From contig NZ_CP047209.1 of NCBI RefSeq assembly GCF_030408755.1, positions 558,001 through 622,000 of the forward strand: a stretch of 64,000 nt of DNA, read 5' to 3'. Positions 1 to 8,383 of this stretch are shown piece after piece. How positions within the stretch are numbered: position 1 is the stretch's first letter; each line of letters begins with the position of its first letter. This DNA is from Corynebacterium felinum (lineage in GTDB: Bacteria > Actinomycetota > Actinomycetes > Mycobacteriales > Mycobacteriaceae). Made by a program: the position numbers and the translations under genes. Below the pieces are notes generated by a model. The model searched no databases and was not told the origin of the DNA. It worked only from the letters and a program-made list of their open reading frames with translations.

Positions 1-612
1 ATCATTTATCAGCTTGCGCGTAGTCAGGGCAAGGTGAGTGTGGTCAACCTGATTTTGACCGGTATTGCGATTAATGCGGTATGTGGCGCCTTGATTTCTT
101 TCATGGTCTACCTTGCCCCCACCGCGAACCGGGAGCAGGTGATTTTCTGGCAGATGGGTTCGCTCAATGGTTCCCAGTGGAAGCATGTGTGGGTTGTGCT
201 TCCGATTGTGGCTGTGGGTGTGACCATGGCGTTGCAATTGGGTAAGAAGTTGGATGTGCTTGCTTTGGGTGAGCGGGCGGCTGGCCATACGGGTATTAAT
301 GTGGCGCGTTTGCGCATTGTTGCGATTGGCGCGTCCACGGTGCTGACGGCTGGTGCTGTGTCTTTTGCTGGTCTGATTGGTTTTGTGGGGTTGATTGTGC
401 CGCACCTGCTGCGTTCGATTGTGGGCCCGGAGAATAAGATTTTGCTGCCAGCCTCGGCGTTGGCGGGTGCCGTGCTGATTGCGCTTGCCGACGTCGCCGC
501 CCGCACCGTTATCCCCTTCGCGGACCTGCCTATCGGTATTTTCACCGCGCTGGTCGGTGGCCCCACCTTCTTTATTCTGTTGCGTCGCATGATGCGAAAG
601 GGAATGCATTGA
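1..612 (+). CDS. hmuU: Heme ABC transporter permease HmuU, 3' part
   Basis: This is the C-terminal part of a FecCD-family permease; the frame is open from base 1, so the start lies outside the window. The product would be an inner-membrane channel importing heme handed over by the lipoprotein HmuT. About 203 residues are visible, with alternating hydrophobic helices and a GLIGFVGLIVPHLLR segment typical of the family's ATPase-coupling loop. The stop overlaps the hmuV start by four bases, showing translational coupling. The family is clear; the name hmuU rests on the downstream hmuV and Hta genes. Confidence 0.9.
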   Translation: MIYQLARSQGKVSVVNLILTGIAINAVCGALISFMVYLAPTANREQVIFWQMGSLNGSQWKHVWVVLPIVAVGVTMALQLGKKLDVLALGERAAGHTGINVARLRIVAIGASTVLTAGAVSFAGLIGFVGLIVPHLLRSIVGPENKILLPASALAGAVLIALADVAARTVIPFADLPIGIFTALVGGPTFFILLRRMMRKGMH

Positions 613-1436
613 TCGAAGTACACAACGTCAGCGTCGATATTGGTGGACGCAGGCTTTTGCATGATGTTTCTTTTACTGCCCGCCCTGGTGAAGTCACAGG
701 CCTGATTGGCCCCAATGGTGCAGGTAAGTCCACCATGCTGGCTGTGGTGTCTGGCGACCTTGAGCGCAGCAGCGGCCAGGTGAGCGTGGCGGGCCTAGAT
801 CCGGCGTCGTCAAGCGCGTTGGAGTTAGCGCGCGCCCGCGCAGTGATGCTGCAAGATGTCGGCGTGTCCTTTGAGTTTTTAGTGCGCGACGTCGTTGCCA
901 TGGGACGGCGCTGCTGGGAAGGCACCCCGCTCGAATTGCTCGACGAGGAAATCATTGACGCAGCCCTAGCCGCCACCGACGCGCAACATCTGGCAGGCCG
1001 CGACATTGCCACACTCTCCGGTGGCGAACGCGCCCGCGTCGCACTCTCGCGGGTGCTCGCGCAACAAACACCCGTGGTGATGCTGGATGAACCCACCGCC
1101 GCACTCGATATCAAACACCAAGAACTCGTGCTTGGCCTCGTGCGCACACTCGCCAAGGCCGCCAACGTTGCGGTGATCGTGGTGCTGCATGATTTGAACG
1201 CTGCCGCCAGCTACTGCGACCACATCGTGTGCCTAGCGCGCGGCACAGTCGCAGCCGACGGAACTGTCGCGCAGGTGTACACCAGCGAAAATTTGAGTGA
1301 AATCTATGGTTGGCCAATCCAGGTCAGCGTAGTCGATGGTTTGATCAGCGTTCACCCCGAACGCCAGCGAAGCACCGACTCTGAACAGGCATTTGTCTCA
1401 CTTCTTACCCGCGAGAAAGCAACTGCTCGTTCCTAA
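609..1436 (+). CDS. hmuV: Heme ABC transporter ATP-binding protein HmuV
   Basis: This ABC ATPase energises heme import through HmuTU. The Walker A motif GPNGAGKST lies at residues 34-42, the signature LSGGE at about 136-140 and the Walker B strand VVMLDE at about 156-161, followed by the H-loop stretch VVLHDLNAA. The 275 residues match the usual size of heme or iron-siderophore ATPases. The start is a TTG inside the hmuU stop (TTGA overlap); no other in-frame start fits the N-terminal beta strand. The gene is followed by four HtaA-domain genes, which supports a role in hemin utilisation. Confidence 0.92.
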   Translation: MIEVHNVSVDIGGRRLLHDVSFTARPGEVTGLIGPNGAGKSTMLAVVSGDLERSSGQVSVAGLDPASSSALELARARAVMLQDVGVSFEFLVRDVVAMGRRCWEGTPLELLDEEIIDAALAATDAQHLAGRDIATLSGGERARVALSRVLAQQTPVVMLDEPTAALDIKHQELVLGLVRTLAKAANVAVIVVLHDLNAAASYCDHIVCLARGTVAADGTVAQVYTSENLSEIYGWPIQVSVVDGLISVHPERQRSTDSEQAFVSLLTREKATARS

Positions 1437-1477
1437 AAACTCACCGTGGGTACAACACACGTGAAGGATCAGTGATC

Positions 1478-2686
1478 ATGAACCTATCTTCCACACACAA
1501 CACACTAAGCGCAGCTGTTCTAGCCCTCACACTGGGCGCTGGGCTTGCCCAAATCCCCGCAGCTAACGCCCAAGAAACCGCAACTGCTGCAACAACCTGC
1601 ACCCAGCCTATTTTGCAGGTAACAAAGGGCACCTTCCACTGGGGAATCAAGGAATCCTGGCGCCAGTACATCAAGGGGCAAATTGCACTCGGCGATTGGG
1701 AGACCTCGAAAAATGTGACAGAAAACGGCGATCCAATTGGCGCTCAATTCACCTTTGCCTGGCCGGTAGATCCTGCAAACTCACTGATCCTTCTGGATTC
1801 AACCGGTAAAACTGTCAGCCACGCACTGGTGAGCACCCAAGAATCTGCGGCAACATTTTCAGGCCACAAGGGTGCGCTACAGTCAACCATCATTTCCCCC
1901 TACGTGCGGGTCAACGGTGAGAATACCAAAGTAGGTGTGCACTACCAGGGCTTCTACGTGCCAGGTAAAGGCATGACGGACTACAAGCCGGACGATCGCA
2001 CCCCAAAGAACCGGGTAGAGGGCAAAGATGTGTTCGCGGGCACGAAGAAAAATAGCGCCCAAGCAACCACCTGGACACTAGGGCAGAACACCGCACAGCT
2101 GCACTCCCAGCATCTTGTGGTGGAGCCAAAACCAGGCACTGGATACAACCCCGACACGAAAAAATCTACGGTAGATGGAGTTGATATTATCTTCCTCGGG
2201 ATCTACAACAAGGATTACAAACCTGAGATTGATGACGTTAAGCTCACATTGGAAGTCACCCCAGGCTGCCTGGATACTGCAAACAGTGAGATCAAAACTC
2301 TCGCTGCGGGTCTTGGTCAGGACCGCCTGCCCGATGAATATGCGTGTGCGATCGGAACAGGCACAAAGTTTAGCCCCGAACGCATCACGATGCTGAACAA
2401 TTTCAGCATGGGTGCATACACCCCGGCCGCCTCTGAGCCGTGCCAAGCCCCAGTGCCTGGTGCTGGTCACTCGAGCGCAACATCGAGCAGCGTGCCGACG
2501 CCGGGCGCATCGTCGAGCGTATCCGACTCGATGAGCGGGAGCACAACGGGAAGTTTGGAAGAAATTTTCAAAAAAATCCGCGCCAATGTTTCCTCCCTGT
2601 TGGCAATCATTGCCGGCGTGGCCACGGTAGCGATTGTAGGCAAGATGATCATGGATCTGGTCAAACCATTCTTGCCGAAACAATAG
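1478..2686 (+). CDS. Secreted HtaA-domain heme-binding surface protein (HtaB-like)
   Basis: A cell-envelope heme-binding protein of the corynebacterial HtaA/HtaB family, probably passing heme to HmuT. ATG 1478 is chosen because GAAGGA (1463-1468) sits nine bases upstream; the GTG at 1472 is too close. A signal peptide ends near AANA-QE (residue 31). One HtaA domain follows, with HWGIKESWRQY at 54-64. Its Tyr and the His of FSGHKG (about 130) correspond to residues known to bind heme in HtaA. A Ser-rich linker, a membrane helix near residues 370-395 and a short basic end complete the 402 residues. It resembles the next Hta gene and may be a duplicated htaB. Only 41 bases separate it from hmuV. 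Confidence 0.82.
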   Translation: MNLSSTHNTLSAAVLALTLGAGLAQIPAANAQETATAATTCTQPILQVTKGTFHWGIKESWRQYIKGQIALGDWETSKNVTENGDPIGAQFTFAWPVDPANSLILLDSTGKTVSHALVSTQESAATFSGHKGALQSTIISPYVRVNGENTKVGVHYQGFYVPGKGMTDYKPDDRTPKNRVEGKDVFAGTKKNSAQATTWTLGQNTAQLHSQHLVVEPKPGTGYNPDTKKSTVDGVDIIFLGIYNKDYKPEIDDVKLTLEVTPGCLDTANSEIKTLAAGLGQDRLPDEYACAIGTGTKFSPERITMLNNFSMGAYTPAASEPCQAPVPGAGHSSATSSSVPTPGASSSVSDSMSGSTTGSLEEIFKKIRANVSSLLAIIAGVATVAIVGKMIMDLVKPFLPKQ

Positions 2687-2937
2687 GCAATGACAGGTAG
2701 TGCTCCTGCTCTAACGCACACCTGTGCTGCATATGTGCTCATTGATCCCCTGCGTTTTTTGCACGAACGTAGGGGATTACGCGTCTTCGCCCTACGCGCA
2801 TGAAAGCACAAGGCAACCACGCGCCGCAGGTACCACGCTCAGCGGGAACTTCAACACCCTCCTGTCCACACTGTATACCTTCTTCACACCTGCTCTGTAT
2901 CTGAAGGTTTTATTGGCCCTAGGGCATCCGCCACGTG

Positions 2938-3233
2938 AGGTAATTCGACCAATTCGAGGGTGCGGTATTAGATCAGGGCCTCACACAACGAAAAAGTCGA
3001 ATTACCTTCGTTCTCGTGGGTCTTGGGTGTGGCTTGAGAAGACTCCAATGTGGAGCAACTCGACTTATTTTTGAAAGATTCTTTGGAACTAGATCCTTGA
3101 GAACGAAAAGGTCGAGTTTGTTCGGTTCCTTGTTGGTAGGGGACAGGTTGTTTTGAACGGTGCGCGGGTTGGTTGCTCGACCAATTAGTACGTCATGTGC
3201 ATGGCTTGCACGTTCAAAAAAGAAAAAGTCGAG
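2938..3233. repeat. Cluster of three TCGA inverted-repeat units
   Basis: Unit 1 has arms AGGTAATTCGAC (2938-2949) and GTCGAATTACCT (2996-3007). Unit 2 has AACTCGAC (3057-3064) and GTCGAGTT (3111-3118). Unit 3 has CTCGAC (3176-3181) and GTCGAG (3228-3233). The distance between the inner ends is 46 bp in all three, although the enclosed sequences differ. Unit 1 carries TTCGAC with GTCGAA and the others CTCGAC with GTCGAG, so pairing is preserved by paired changes. The same unit recurs near 12.6, 28.6-29.0, 35.7-35.8 and 48.6-49.2 kb. Confidence 0.75.
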
Positions 3234-3635
3234 TGCGCTTGCAGGTGCCTGGGATTTGGAGGTCCTTCGTGGCGCTGAGCGTGAGGTTTCTTGGCTGCGC
3301 GCGAGCGCGAAAAAAGGTGACCGTCACTACGCTTTTGAGAACTGAAAAGAATGAAGAGGGTACATGCAACTTAGGCATGGGGGAAATTCGGTGCCCACGT
3401 TGGTGGTAGATGCAGGTGGATAGGCCGGTTGCCTTTTTTTTTGAAATGGAATGGTGGTGTTTTCGGCTCAGCCCGAGAACATCTTATGTAGTGTGTATCC
3501 CCTAGGTGCATTTTTGCTGCATATTTGCTAATGCTTTTGTAGTATTGGTACCCGGTCGAGGAAACGGGTTTTGCAGGGGGGTAAATAGTGGGTGAAATAG
3601 GTGAAAAGTGGTTGAAATGGCGATGGTTTTGGATA

Positions 3636-3654
3636 TAAGGTGAGCCTTGGCTTT
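3636..3654. promoter_or_regulatory. Possible DtxR operator
   Basis: The 19-mer beginning TAAGGTGAGCCTTGGCT matches the DtxR/IdeR consensus TTAGGTTAGCCTAACCTAA at about 12 of 19 positions, best in the left half. It lies 60-78 bases before the next gene's ATG, where an iron-dependent repressor would block transcription. DtxR control of hemin genes is established in C. diphtheriae; this particular site is inferred. Confidence 0.4.
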
Positions 3655-3713
3655 TTTAGCACATGCTCGCCTTTGGTTTTTAAGATTCGATATAAGGAGA
3701 AGATCGAACAATC

Positions 3714-4673
3714 ATGGCAATTTTTAACCGCACCCGCGTAGCACTCGCGGTATCTACCGCACTTGCTACCGCTGTACTAACCCCCGTTGCCGCTCACGCT
3801 GATGACACTCTCGCCAATTGCACACTTAAAGGCTATGAGGTGGAATCTGGAACCCTCAAGTGGGGTGTGAAGCAATCCTGGCGCAACTATGTTAAAAGTG
3901 CTATTGCACAGGGCACGTGGACTTCTGCTGGTGCTGTCAACGAAGAGGGAAATACCGTGGCAGACACCGCTGTAGGCTATGCTTTCAACTTTGAAGTGGA
4001 CCCCAAGCTCAGCCGCATCGAAGGCGATGGCACAAGCATTACCAAGGCAATCATTGGAACCAAGGCATCCACCGTGAAGTTCACCGGCCACCACGGTGCA
4101 CTTTCTACTCAGATTGAATCCCCTTATGTTGAAATCAACGGTGGAACCACCAAGGCGGGTATCAACTACTCCGGCTTCTACGTTGCCGGTAAGGATATGG
4201 CTTCCTACAAGGATTCTGACCGTATTCCAGAAAATGCAGTGTCAGGTTCCGGCTACATCGCACAAGGCACCACCTCAACCTGGACACTCAACGAGAAGGA
4301 TTTGAAGGTGCAGGCCACTGGTTTGCGCTACACCCCACAGCCTGGCACCGATAAGAAGAAACACACTGCTGAGGGGGCTGATGTTGCGTTCATGGGGCAG
4401 TATGATTCAACCCATCCAATGGATGATGTCGCACTTGAGCTGAAGGTAAAGAAAGTTTGCCTTGACGGTAAGCCACAGCCAGCTCACCCAGGCAAGCCAA
4501 CCAAGAAGGGGAAAGACGCAGATACTGGCAATAACACCACCCCAGGCGATCAGGGGCAGAACCAGTCATCGGGCGGCAAGGTAGCAGGTATCATCGCTGC
4601 GATTGTGGCAATCCTTGCGGCTCTTGCGGGTGTTGCAGCATTCTTCCTCCCAAAGATGGGCCTGAAGTTCTAA
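3714..4673 (+). CDS. htaB: HtaB-like secreted heme-binding protein
   Basis: This is a 319-residue surface heme-binding protein. A signal peptide ends near AHA-DD (residue 29). The single HtaA domain carries KWGVKQSWRNY (49-59), whose Tyr59 aligns with the known heme ligand, and FTGHHG with His at about 126-127. A Lys/Gly-rich linker leads to a C-terminal membrane helix (about 285-310) and the end LPKMGLKF. AAGGAG at 3694-3699 precedes the ATG by 14 bases. It is the closest match here to HtaB of C. diphtheriae, described as following hmuTUV. A strong terminator follows, so it probably forms its own iron-regulated transcript. Confidence 0.85.
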   Translation: MAIFNRTRVALAVSTALATAVLTPVAAHADDTLANCTLKGYEVESGTLKWGVKQSWRNYVKSAIAQGTWTSAGAVNEEGNTVADTAVGYAFNFEVDPKLSRIEGDGTSITKAIIGTKASTVKFTGHHGALSTQIESPYVEINGGTTKAGINYSGFYVAGKDMASYKDSDRIPENAVSGSGYIAQGTTSTWTLNEKDLKVQATGLRYTPQPGTDKKKHTAEGADVAFMGQYDSTHPMDDVALELKVKKVCLDGKPQPAHPGKPTKKGKDADTGNNTTPGDQGQNQSSGGKVAGIIAAIVAILAALAGVAAFFLPKMGLKF

Positions 4674-4705
4674 GGGAAAATTAATTTTCCTCAACCATTG
4701 AATTT

Positions 4706-4747
4706 ACGGGTGCGTGTGGAATACGATCGGCACACGCGCCCGTTTTT
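4706..4747 (+). terminator. Rho-independent terminator
   Basis: ACGGGTGCGTGTG (4706-4718) pairs with CACACGCGCCCGT (4731-4743) with one G-T wobble, followed by a run of five T. It ends the upstream hta transcript 35 bases after the stop. Confidence 0.85.
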
Positions 4748-4866
4748 CTATGCGTACGGTAGCATCAAGCAGTAGTCTTATAATGAAACTGTCTCCTATG
4801 TAAACCACCAGCCACAACCGTGGCGCGGTGTAAATTTTTTAAGAAAAGAATGTGGAGTGTGAGTAA

Positions 4867-5706
4867 GTGAAGAAATTCTTGACTGCGGCAACAAGCGCCT
4901 TGTTGGTGGCTGGGGCCTGCATTATTCCCGTTGGTGCACAGGAAGCCACAGCCCCTAGTGATCTGGAGCCAACGGTGACCAGTGGGCAGTTTGTGTGGGG
5001 CTTTCGTAAATCCTTAGTCAGCTATATCACCGGCCCTATTGGGCGAGGCACTGTCACCCTTGATAATGGTGTGACTCCATTCGAGGGGGATAAAAAAGAC
5101 TTCGCTTTCCCCATTGATGTCGTAAACGCGCGCTATGAAGCCAACGGTGATGCGCAACTACCACTGAAAGGTGACATTCACTTCCGTGCGCACTACGACA
5201 GCAAGGAAGACCGCTGGGGTTTGGATGTGAAGCTCAGCGATTTCAAGCTGGTGTTCAAGGGCGCTTCTGCGACCGTGACCGTGGACTATGAAACCAAGGG
5301 TGATCTTGGGGCAGCGACCGGTCAAGGTACCACGGGCACGACTGGAAGCAAGAGTGGTAATGATGTGGAGCTGGCGCGTTTTACCTTGCCTAAGGGGCCG
5401 ATGGTTCCCACTAGGGCTGGCTACAATTACAAAAATATCGACCCCACCGTTGCAGGGCCCGGTTTCCAGGAAGCATTTATTAATAATCGCTATGCTGAGG
5501 GCACCGTGCTGGATGCGCCAGATTTAACGCTGGCGTTTAATATTCCTGGCGATGTGGATCACTACGGCACGAAGTCCTCGGTGGATTCGGAAAACCGAAC
5601 CAAGGTTATTGTTGGCTCCTTAGTGGGCGTGTTTGCACTGTTCGGTGCGATTGTGGCGGCGCTTAAAGCGTTGGCGCCACGGTTCGGATTGCGGCTTCCT
5701 TTCTAA
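4867..5706 (+). CDS. htaC: HtaC-like secreted heme-binding protein
   Basis: A 279-residue envelope protein of the HtaA family. The signal peptide is followed by residues GQFVWGFRKSLVSY, with Tyr53 at the heme-ligand position; the Trp of the usual SWR is replaced by Leu. A His occurs in HFRAHYDSK further on. A membrane helix near residues 247-267 and the end FGLRLPF anchor the protein. The start is GTG 4867 (MKKFLTAA), preceded by a weak TGGAGTG. Its place as the third hta gene after hmuV fits HtaC of C. diphtheriae. It lies apart from its neighbours by about 190 bases on each side. Confidence 0.78.
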   Translation: MKKFLTAATSALLVAGACIIPVGAQEATAPSDLEPTVTSGQFVWGFRKSLVSYITGPIGRGTVTLDNGVTPFEGDKKDFAFPIDVVNARYEANGDAQLPLKGDIHFRAHYDSKEDRWGLDVKLSDFKLVFKGASATVTVDYETKGDLGAATGQGTTGTTGSKSGNDVELARFTLPKGPMVPTRAGYNYKNIDPTVAGPGFQEAFINNRYAEGTVLDAPDLTLAFNIPGDVDHYGTKSSVDSENRTKVIVGSLVGVFALFGAIVAALKALAPRFGLRLPF

Positions 5707-5898
5707 GCAATCCTGCCGGTGTGATCCCCCTAACACGCACCTTATATAAGAAATAACCAAAGAGAAGGCTCTTGTTCCTGAGCAGGGAATGAGAGTCTTT
5801 CTGTTATGTGGAATCGTTTCGGATTGGCGTGATATTTTAAACGTGGCATGAAAAAGATGAACATTCACTATTGATTGGATTCTAAGAGAGGAAACATC

Positions 5899-6672
5899 AT
5901 GCGTACCACGTTATTGGCACCGTCCGTCGCCGCCATTATGGTGGCTTCGATGATGCATCCGGCAGCAACAGCAGCAGAAAGGATGAGCATTTCTCAGGGA
6001 ACCTTCACCATGGTTTTAACTCATGGGAGCAATGAAGTCAGTTCCGTTCAGTTGCCCATCAATGCTCATACCTCCCGCATCGATACCACAGGCGCGGGTG
6101 TTCTCCATGTATTTGGTCCAGTGCAGTTTAAAGGCGGCGGACACCAAGGCAACCAGCCCTTTAAGTACACCTACAATTTGAACTTGAGCAATATGCGGGT
6201 CAACCTGAATGCTCAAACAAAGCGGGGTAATTTTGTTGCCGACTACGAGCTTGATTATTTGGACAACCGCGCCGATAAGAGAGCAAAGAACGTTGTGCTC
6301 GCGGAATTTCCCATTAGCCCTGATTTCGATCCGCGGAAGAAGAACTACACCAGCAAGGCTTTTGATTTGTACCGGGTTGATTCCGCGCGTCCACACTTGC
6401 CGGAGCCACTTCCTGGATGGGCTGTTGCACCAGTAGATACCGGTCGCTATTCGCTCACCTTCACCACTGGCAGTGGTGGTAGCAATAATCCCACCCCGCC
6501 ACATCAACCTGCCCCTCCTGGGCAGCAGCCACCTTTTGGTGGTTTGTCAAGCGGTGTTGGTTGGCAGTCGACCGTTGCTTTGGTGGTCAGTGTTCTAGCA
6601 GCTGTGACAGCTTTAGCGGGTTTGCTCACTAATGCCCTGAAGGTATTTCCGAATCTGAAGCTCGGTTCTTAA
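5899..6672 (+). CDS. HtaA-family paralog lacking the heme-ligand motif
   Basis: A 257-residue secreted, C-terminally anchored protein. ATG 5899 is favoured over TTG 5875 because AGAGAGGAAA lies just before it. A signal peptide ends near residue 25 (ATA-AE). The fold parallels the preceding HtaC-like protein: an early GTF strand, the NMRVNLNA strand, VVLAEFPI in place of VELARFTL, then a Pro/Gln-rich linker, a membrane helix and PNLKLGS. The WG..SW..Y motif is absent; the equivalent stretch reads GTFTMVLTHGSNEV. It probably does not bind heme as its neighbours do, and may have an accessory or structural role. Confidence 0.65.
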   Translation: MRTTLLAPSVAAIMVASMMHPAATAAERMSISQGTFTMVLTHGSNEVSSVQLPINAHTSRIDTTGAGVLHVFGPVQFKGGGHQGNQPFKYTYNLNLSNMRVNLNAQTKRGNFVADYELDYLDNRADKRAKNVVLAEFPISPDFDPRKKNYTSKAFDLYRVDSARPHLPEPLPGWAVAPVDTGRYSLTFTTGSGGSNNPTPPHQPAPPGQQPPFGGLSSGVGWQSTVALVVSVLAAVTALAGLLTNALKVFPNLKLGS

Positions 6673-6732
6673 AAAATATTGTCTTAGTGCCTTTCACGCC
6701 CCTTGCAACAGTTGTGTGATTGCGCCAAACAT

Positions 6733-6770
6733 ACAGGTGGTTTCTTCGACACATTGAAGAAACCACCTGT
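6733..6770. terminator. Hairpin between convergent genes
   Basis: Perfect 15-bp arms (6733-6747 and 6756-6770; ACAGGTGGTTTCTTC) enclose an 8-base loop. It sits between the last hta gene and metY, which converge, and could terminate both although neither side has a long T run. Confidence 0.65.
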
Positions 6771-6786
6771 GCGTATTTGCCCAGTA

Positions 6787-8103
6787 CTATATTGCGGCGA
6801 ATCCTGCTTCGAGATCAGCGAGAATATCGTCAATATCTTCAATGCCCACAGATAACCGGATGGTGGACTCGGAAATGCCCGCTAGTGCTAGACCTTCGGC
6901 GTCGCTTTGCGAATGCGTGGTGGTAGCAGGGTGCACGACGAGGGAGCGCACGTCGCCGATGTTGGCGAGATTAGAGTGCAGCTTCAGCGCGTCGATGAAA
7001 GCCCAGGCTTCGTCTTTGCCACCCACAACATCGAAGGACAGGACAGAACCGGTGTACTTCAAGCCCAGTTTTTCCTTTGTGGCGTACCACGGGGAGGAGG
7101 GCAGGCCGGCGAAGTTTACCTTGGACACCTTTGGGTGATCGTTGAGGAACTGAGCTACCGTGAGCGCGTTTTGGTTGTGGCGTTCAACGCGCAGGAATAG
7201 GGTGTCGAGGCCCTGGACGCTGATCCATGCGTTGAAGGGGGAGAGTGCTGCGCCGGTGTCGCGTAGCAGGCCGACGCGGGCTTTAAGCCCGAATGCGGCA
7301 GGTCCTAGGTCGGCGTATTTCAGGCCGTGGTAGGCCGGATCGGGGGTGACGAAGCTGGGGTGTACGGGTTGTCCGTCGCGTTCGACGGTCCAGTCGAAGC
7401 TGCCGCCGTCGACAAGGATGCCGCCGATCACGCTGCCGTTGCCGGTGTAGAACTTTGTTAGCGATGCCACCACAATATCCGCGCCGAGGGCAAGCGGTTT
7501 GACTAGCGCTGCGGTAGCGATGGTGTTATCAACAATCAGCGGCACCTGGTTACGGTGTGCAACTTCAGCGATGGCGGGAATATCAAGGATGTCTGCTTGG
7601 GGGTTGGCGAAGGTTTCGCCATAAAATGCCTTGGTGTTTGGGCGTACTGCTTGCTGCCATGCTTCGGGGTCGTCGGGGTTTTCGACCAACGTAACCTCGA
7701 TGCCCAGCCGGGCGAGGGTGACTTGGAAAAGGGTGGAGGTGCCACCATAGAGGCGGGAGGAGGCAACAATGTGATCGCCGGCGGAGGCAAGGTTTAAGAT
7801 CGCTGCGGTTTCTGCTGCTTGGCCGGAGGCGAAGGCAACAGCGTGGACGCCGCCTTCGAGGGTGGCGACGCGGGTTTCGAGCGCTTCCGTGGTGGGGTTG
7901 GTTAAGCGGGTGTACACCGGTCCGATGTCTTCGAGTGCGAAGCGCTGCTTTGCGTGCTCGGCGGAGTCGAAGAGGTAGGAGGTGGTCAAATACAGTGGCA
8001 GGTTGCGTGCGCCGGTGTCGGAATCAACTGGCTGGCCTGCGTGAATAGCTTGGGTTGCTGGTGCCCAATCGGCGGCGTTGGAGTTATCGTATTTCGGTGC
8101 CAT
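6787..8103 (-). CDS. metY: O-acetylhomoserine sulfhydrylase
   Basis: A PLP enzyme of the Cys/Met metabolism family that makes homocysteine from O-acetylhomoserine and sulfide, the direct sulfhydrylation route of corynebacteria. ATG 8103 (MAPKYDNSN) follows a good AAGGAG and gives 438 residues, close to known MetY proteins; upstream extensions in frame have no ribosome site. The PLP lysine lies in ASLTKFYTGNG at about residue 217. The C-terminal VHPATTTHSQ and ESTIRLSVGIED motifs are typical. Gamma-synthase relatives share this fold, but the length and the inserted central region favour MetY. Confidence 0.92.
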   Translation of the reverse strand: MAPKYDNSNAADWAPATQAIHAGQPVDSDTGARNLPLYLTTSYLFDSAEHAKQRFALEDIGPVYTRLTNPTTEALETRVATLEGGVHAVAFASGQAAETAAILNLASAGDHIVASSRLYGGTSTLFQVTLARLGIEVTLVENPDDPEAWQQAVRPNTKAFYGETFANPQADILDIPAIAEVAHRNQVPLIVDNTIATAALVKPLALGADIVVASLTKFYTGNGSVIGGILVDGGSFDWTVERDGQPVHPSFVTPDPAYHGLKYADLGPAAFGLKARVGLLRDTGAALSPFNAWISVQGLDTLFLRVERHNQNALTVAQFLNDHPKVSKVNFAGLPSSPWYATKEKLGLKYTGSVLSFDVVGGKDEAWAFIDALKLHSNLANIGDVRSLVVHPATTTHSQSDAEGLALAGISESTIRLSVGIEDIDDILADLEAGFAAI

Positions 8104-8383
8104 GGTGCGCTCCTTGAAGGGGGTGAAGGTGAGTGAAAGTTGAGTTTTTACCTCACCTTGCGCCTCAGGTGGTGAGGTGGGACACAAAATCATGTCGTTC
8201 TGTGACAAAGTTACGCACTGTGGGCCGAAAAAAGAAACCGCTCTGTCTACTTTTGGGTTAAAACCGCAGCTAATCGGGTGTAAATAATATTATTCATCCC
8301 GCACTATGCTGTGCTTGTTTGCACTGCTTATCGACGTCGCCACCCTCACCTCATCGATGAACGGTGCTGGCGGCGTCGATACG

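Larger units (their letters stand above)
2687..3713. other. 1.03-kb gene-free region between two hta genes
   Basis: No convincing reading frame was found on either strand. The region holds three inverted-repeat units (2938-3233), a DtxR-like site and the ribosome site of the next gene. The length is unusual for a gap inside a heme-uptake cluster. Together with the duplicated hta genes on either side, it suggests that the downstream hta genes have their own promoter. Confidence 0.7.
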
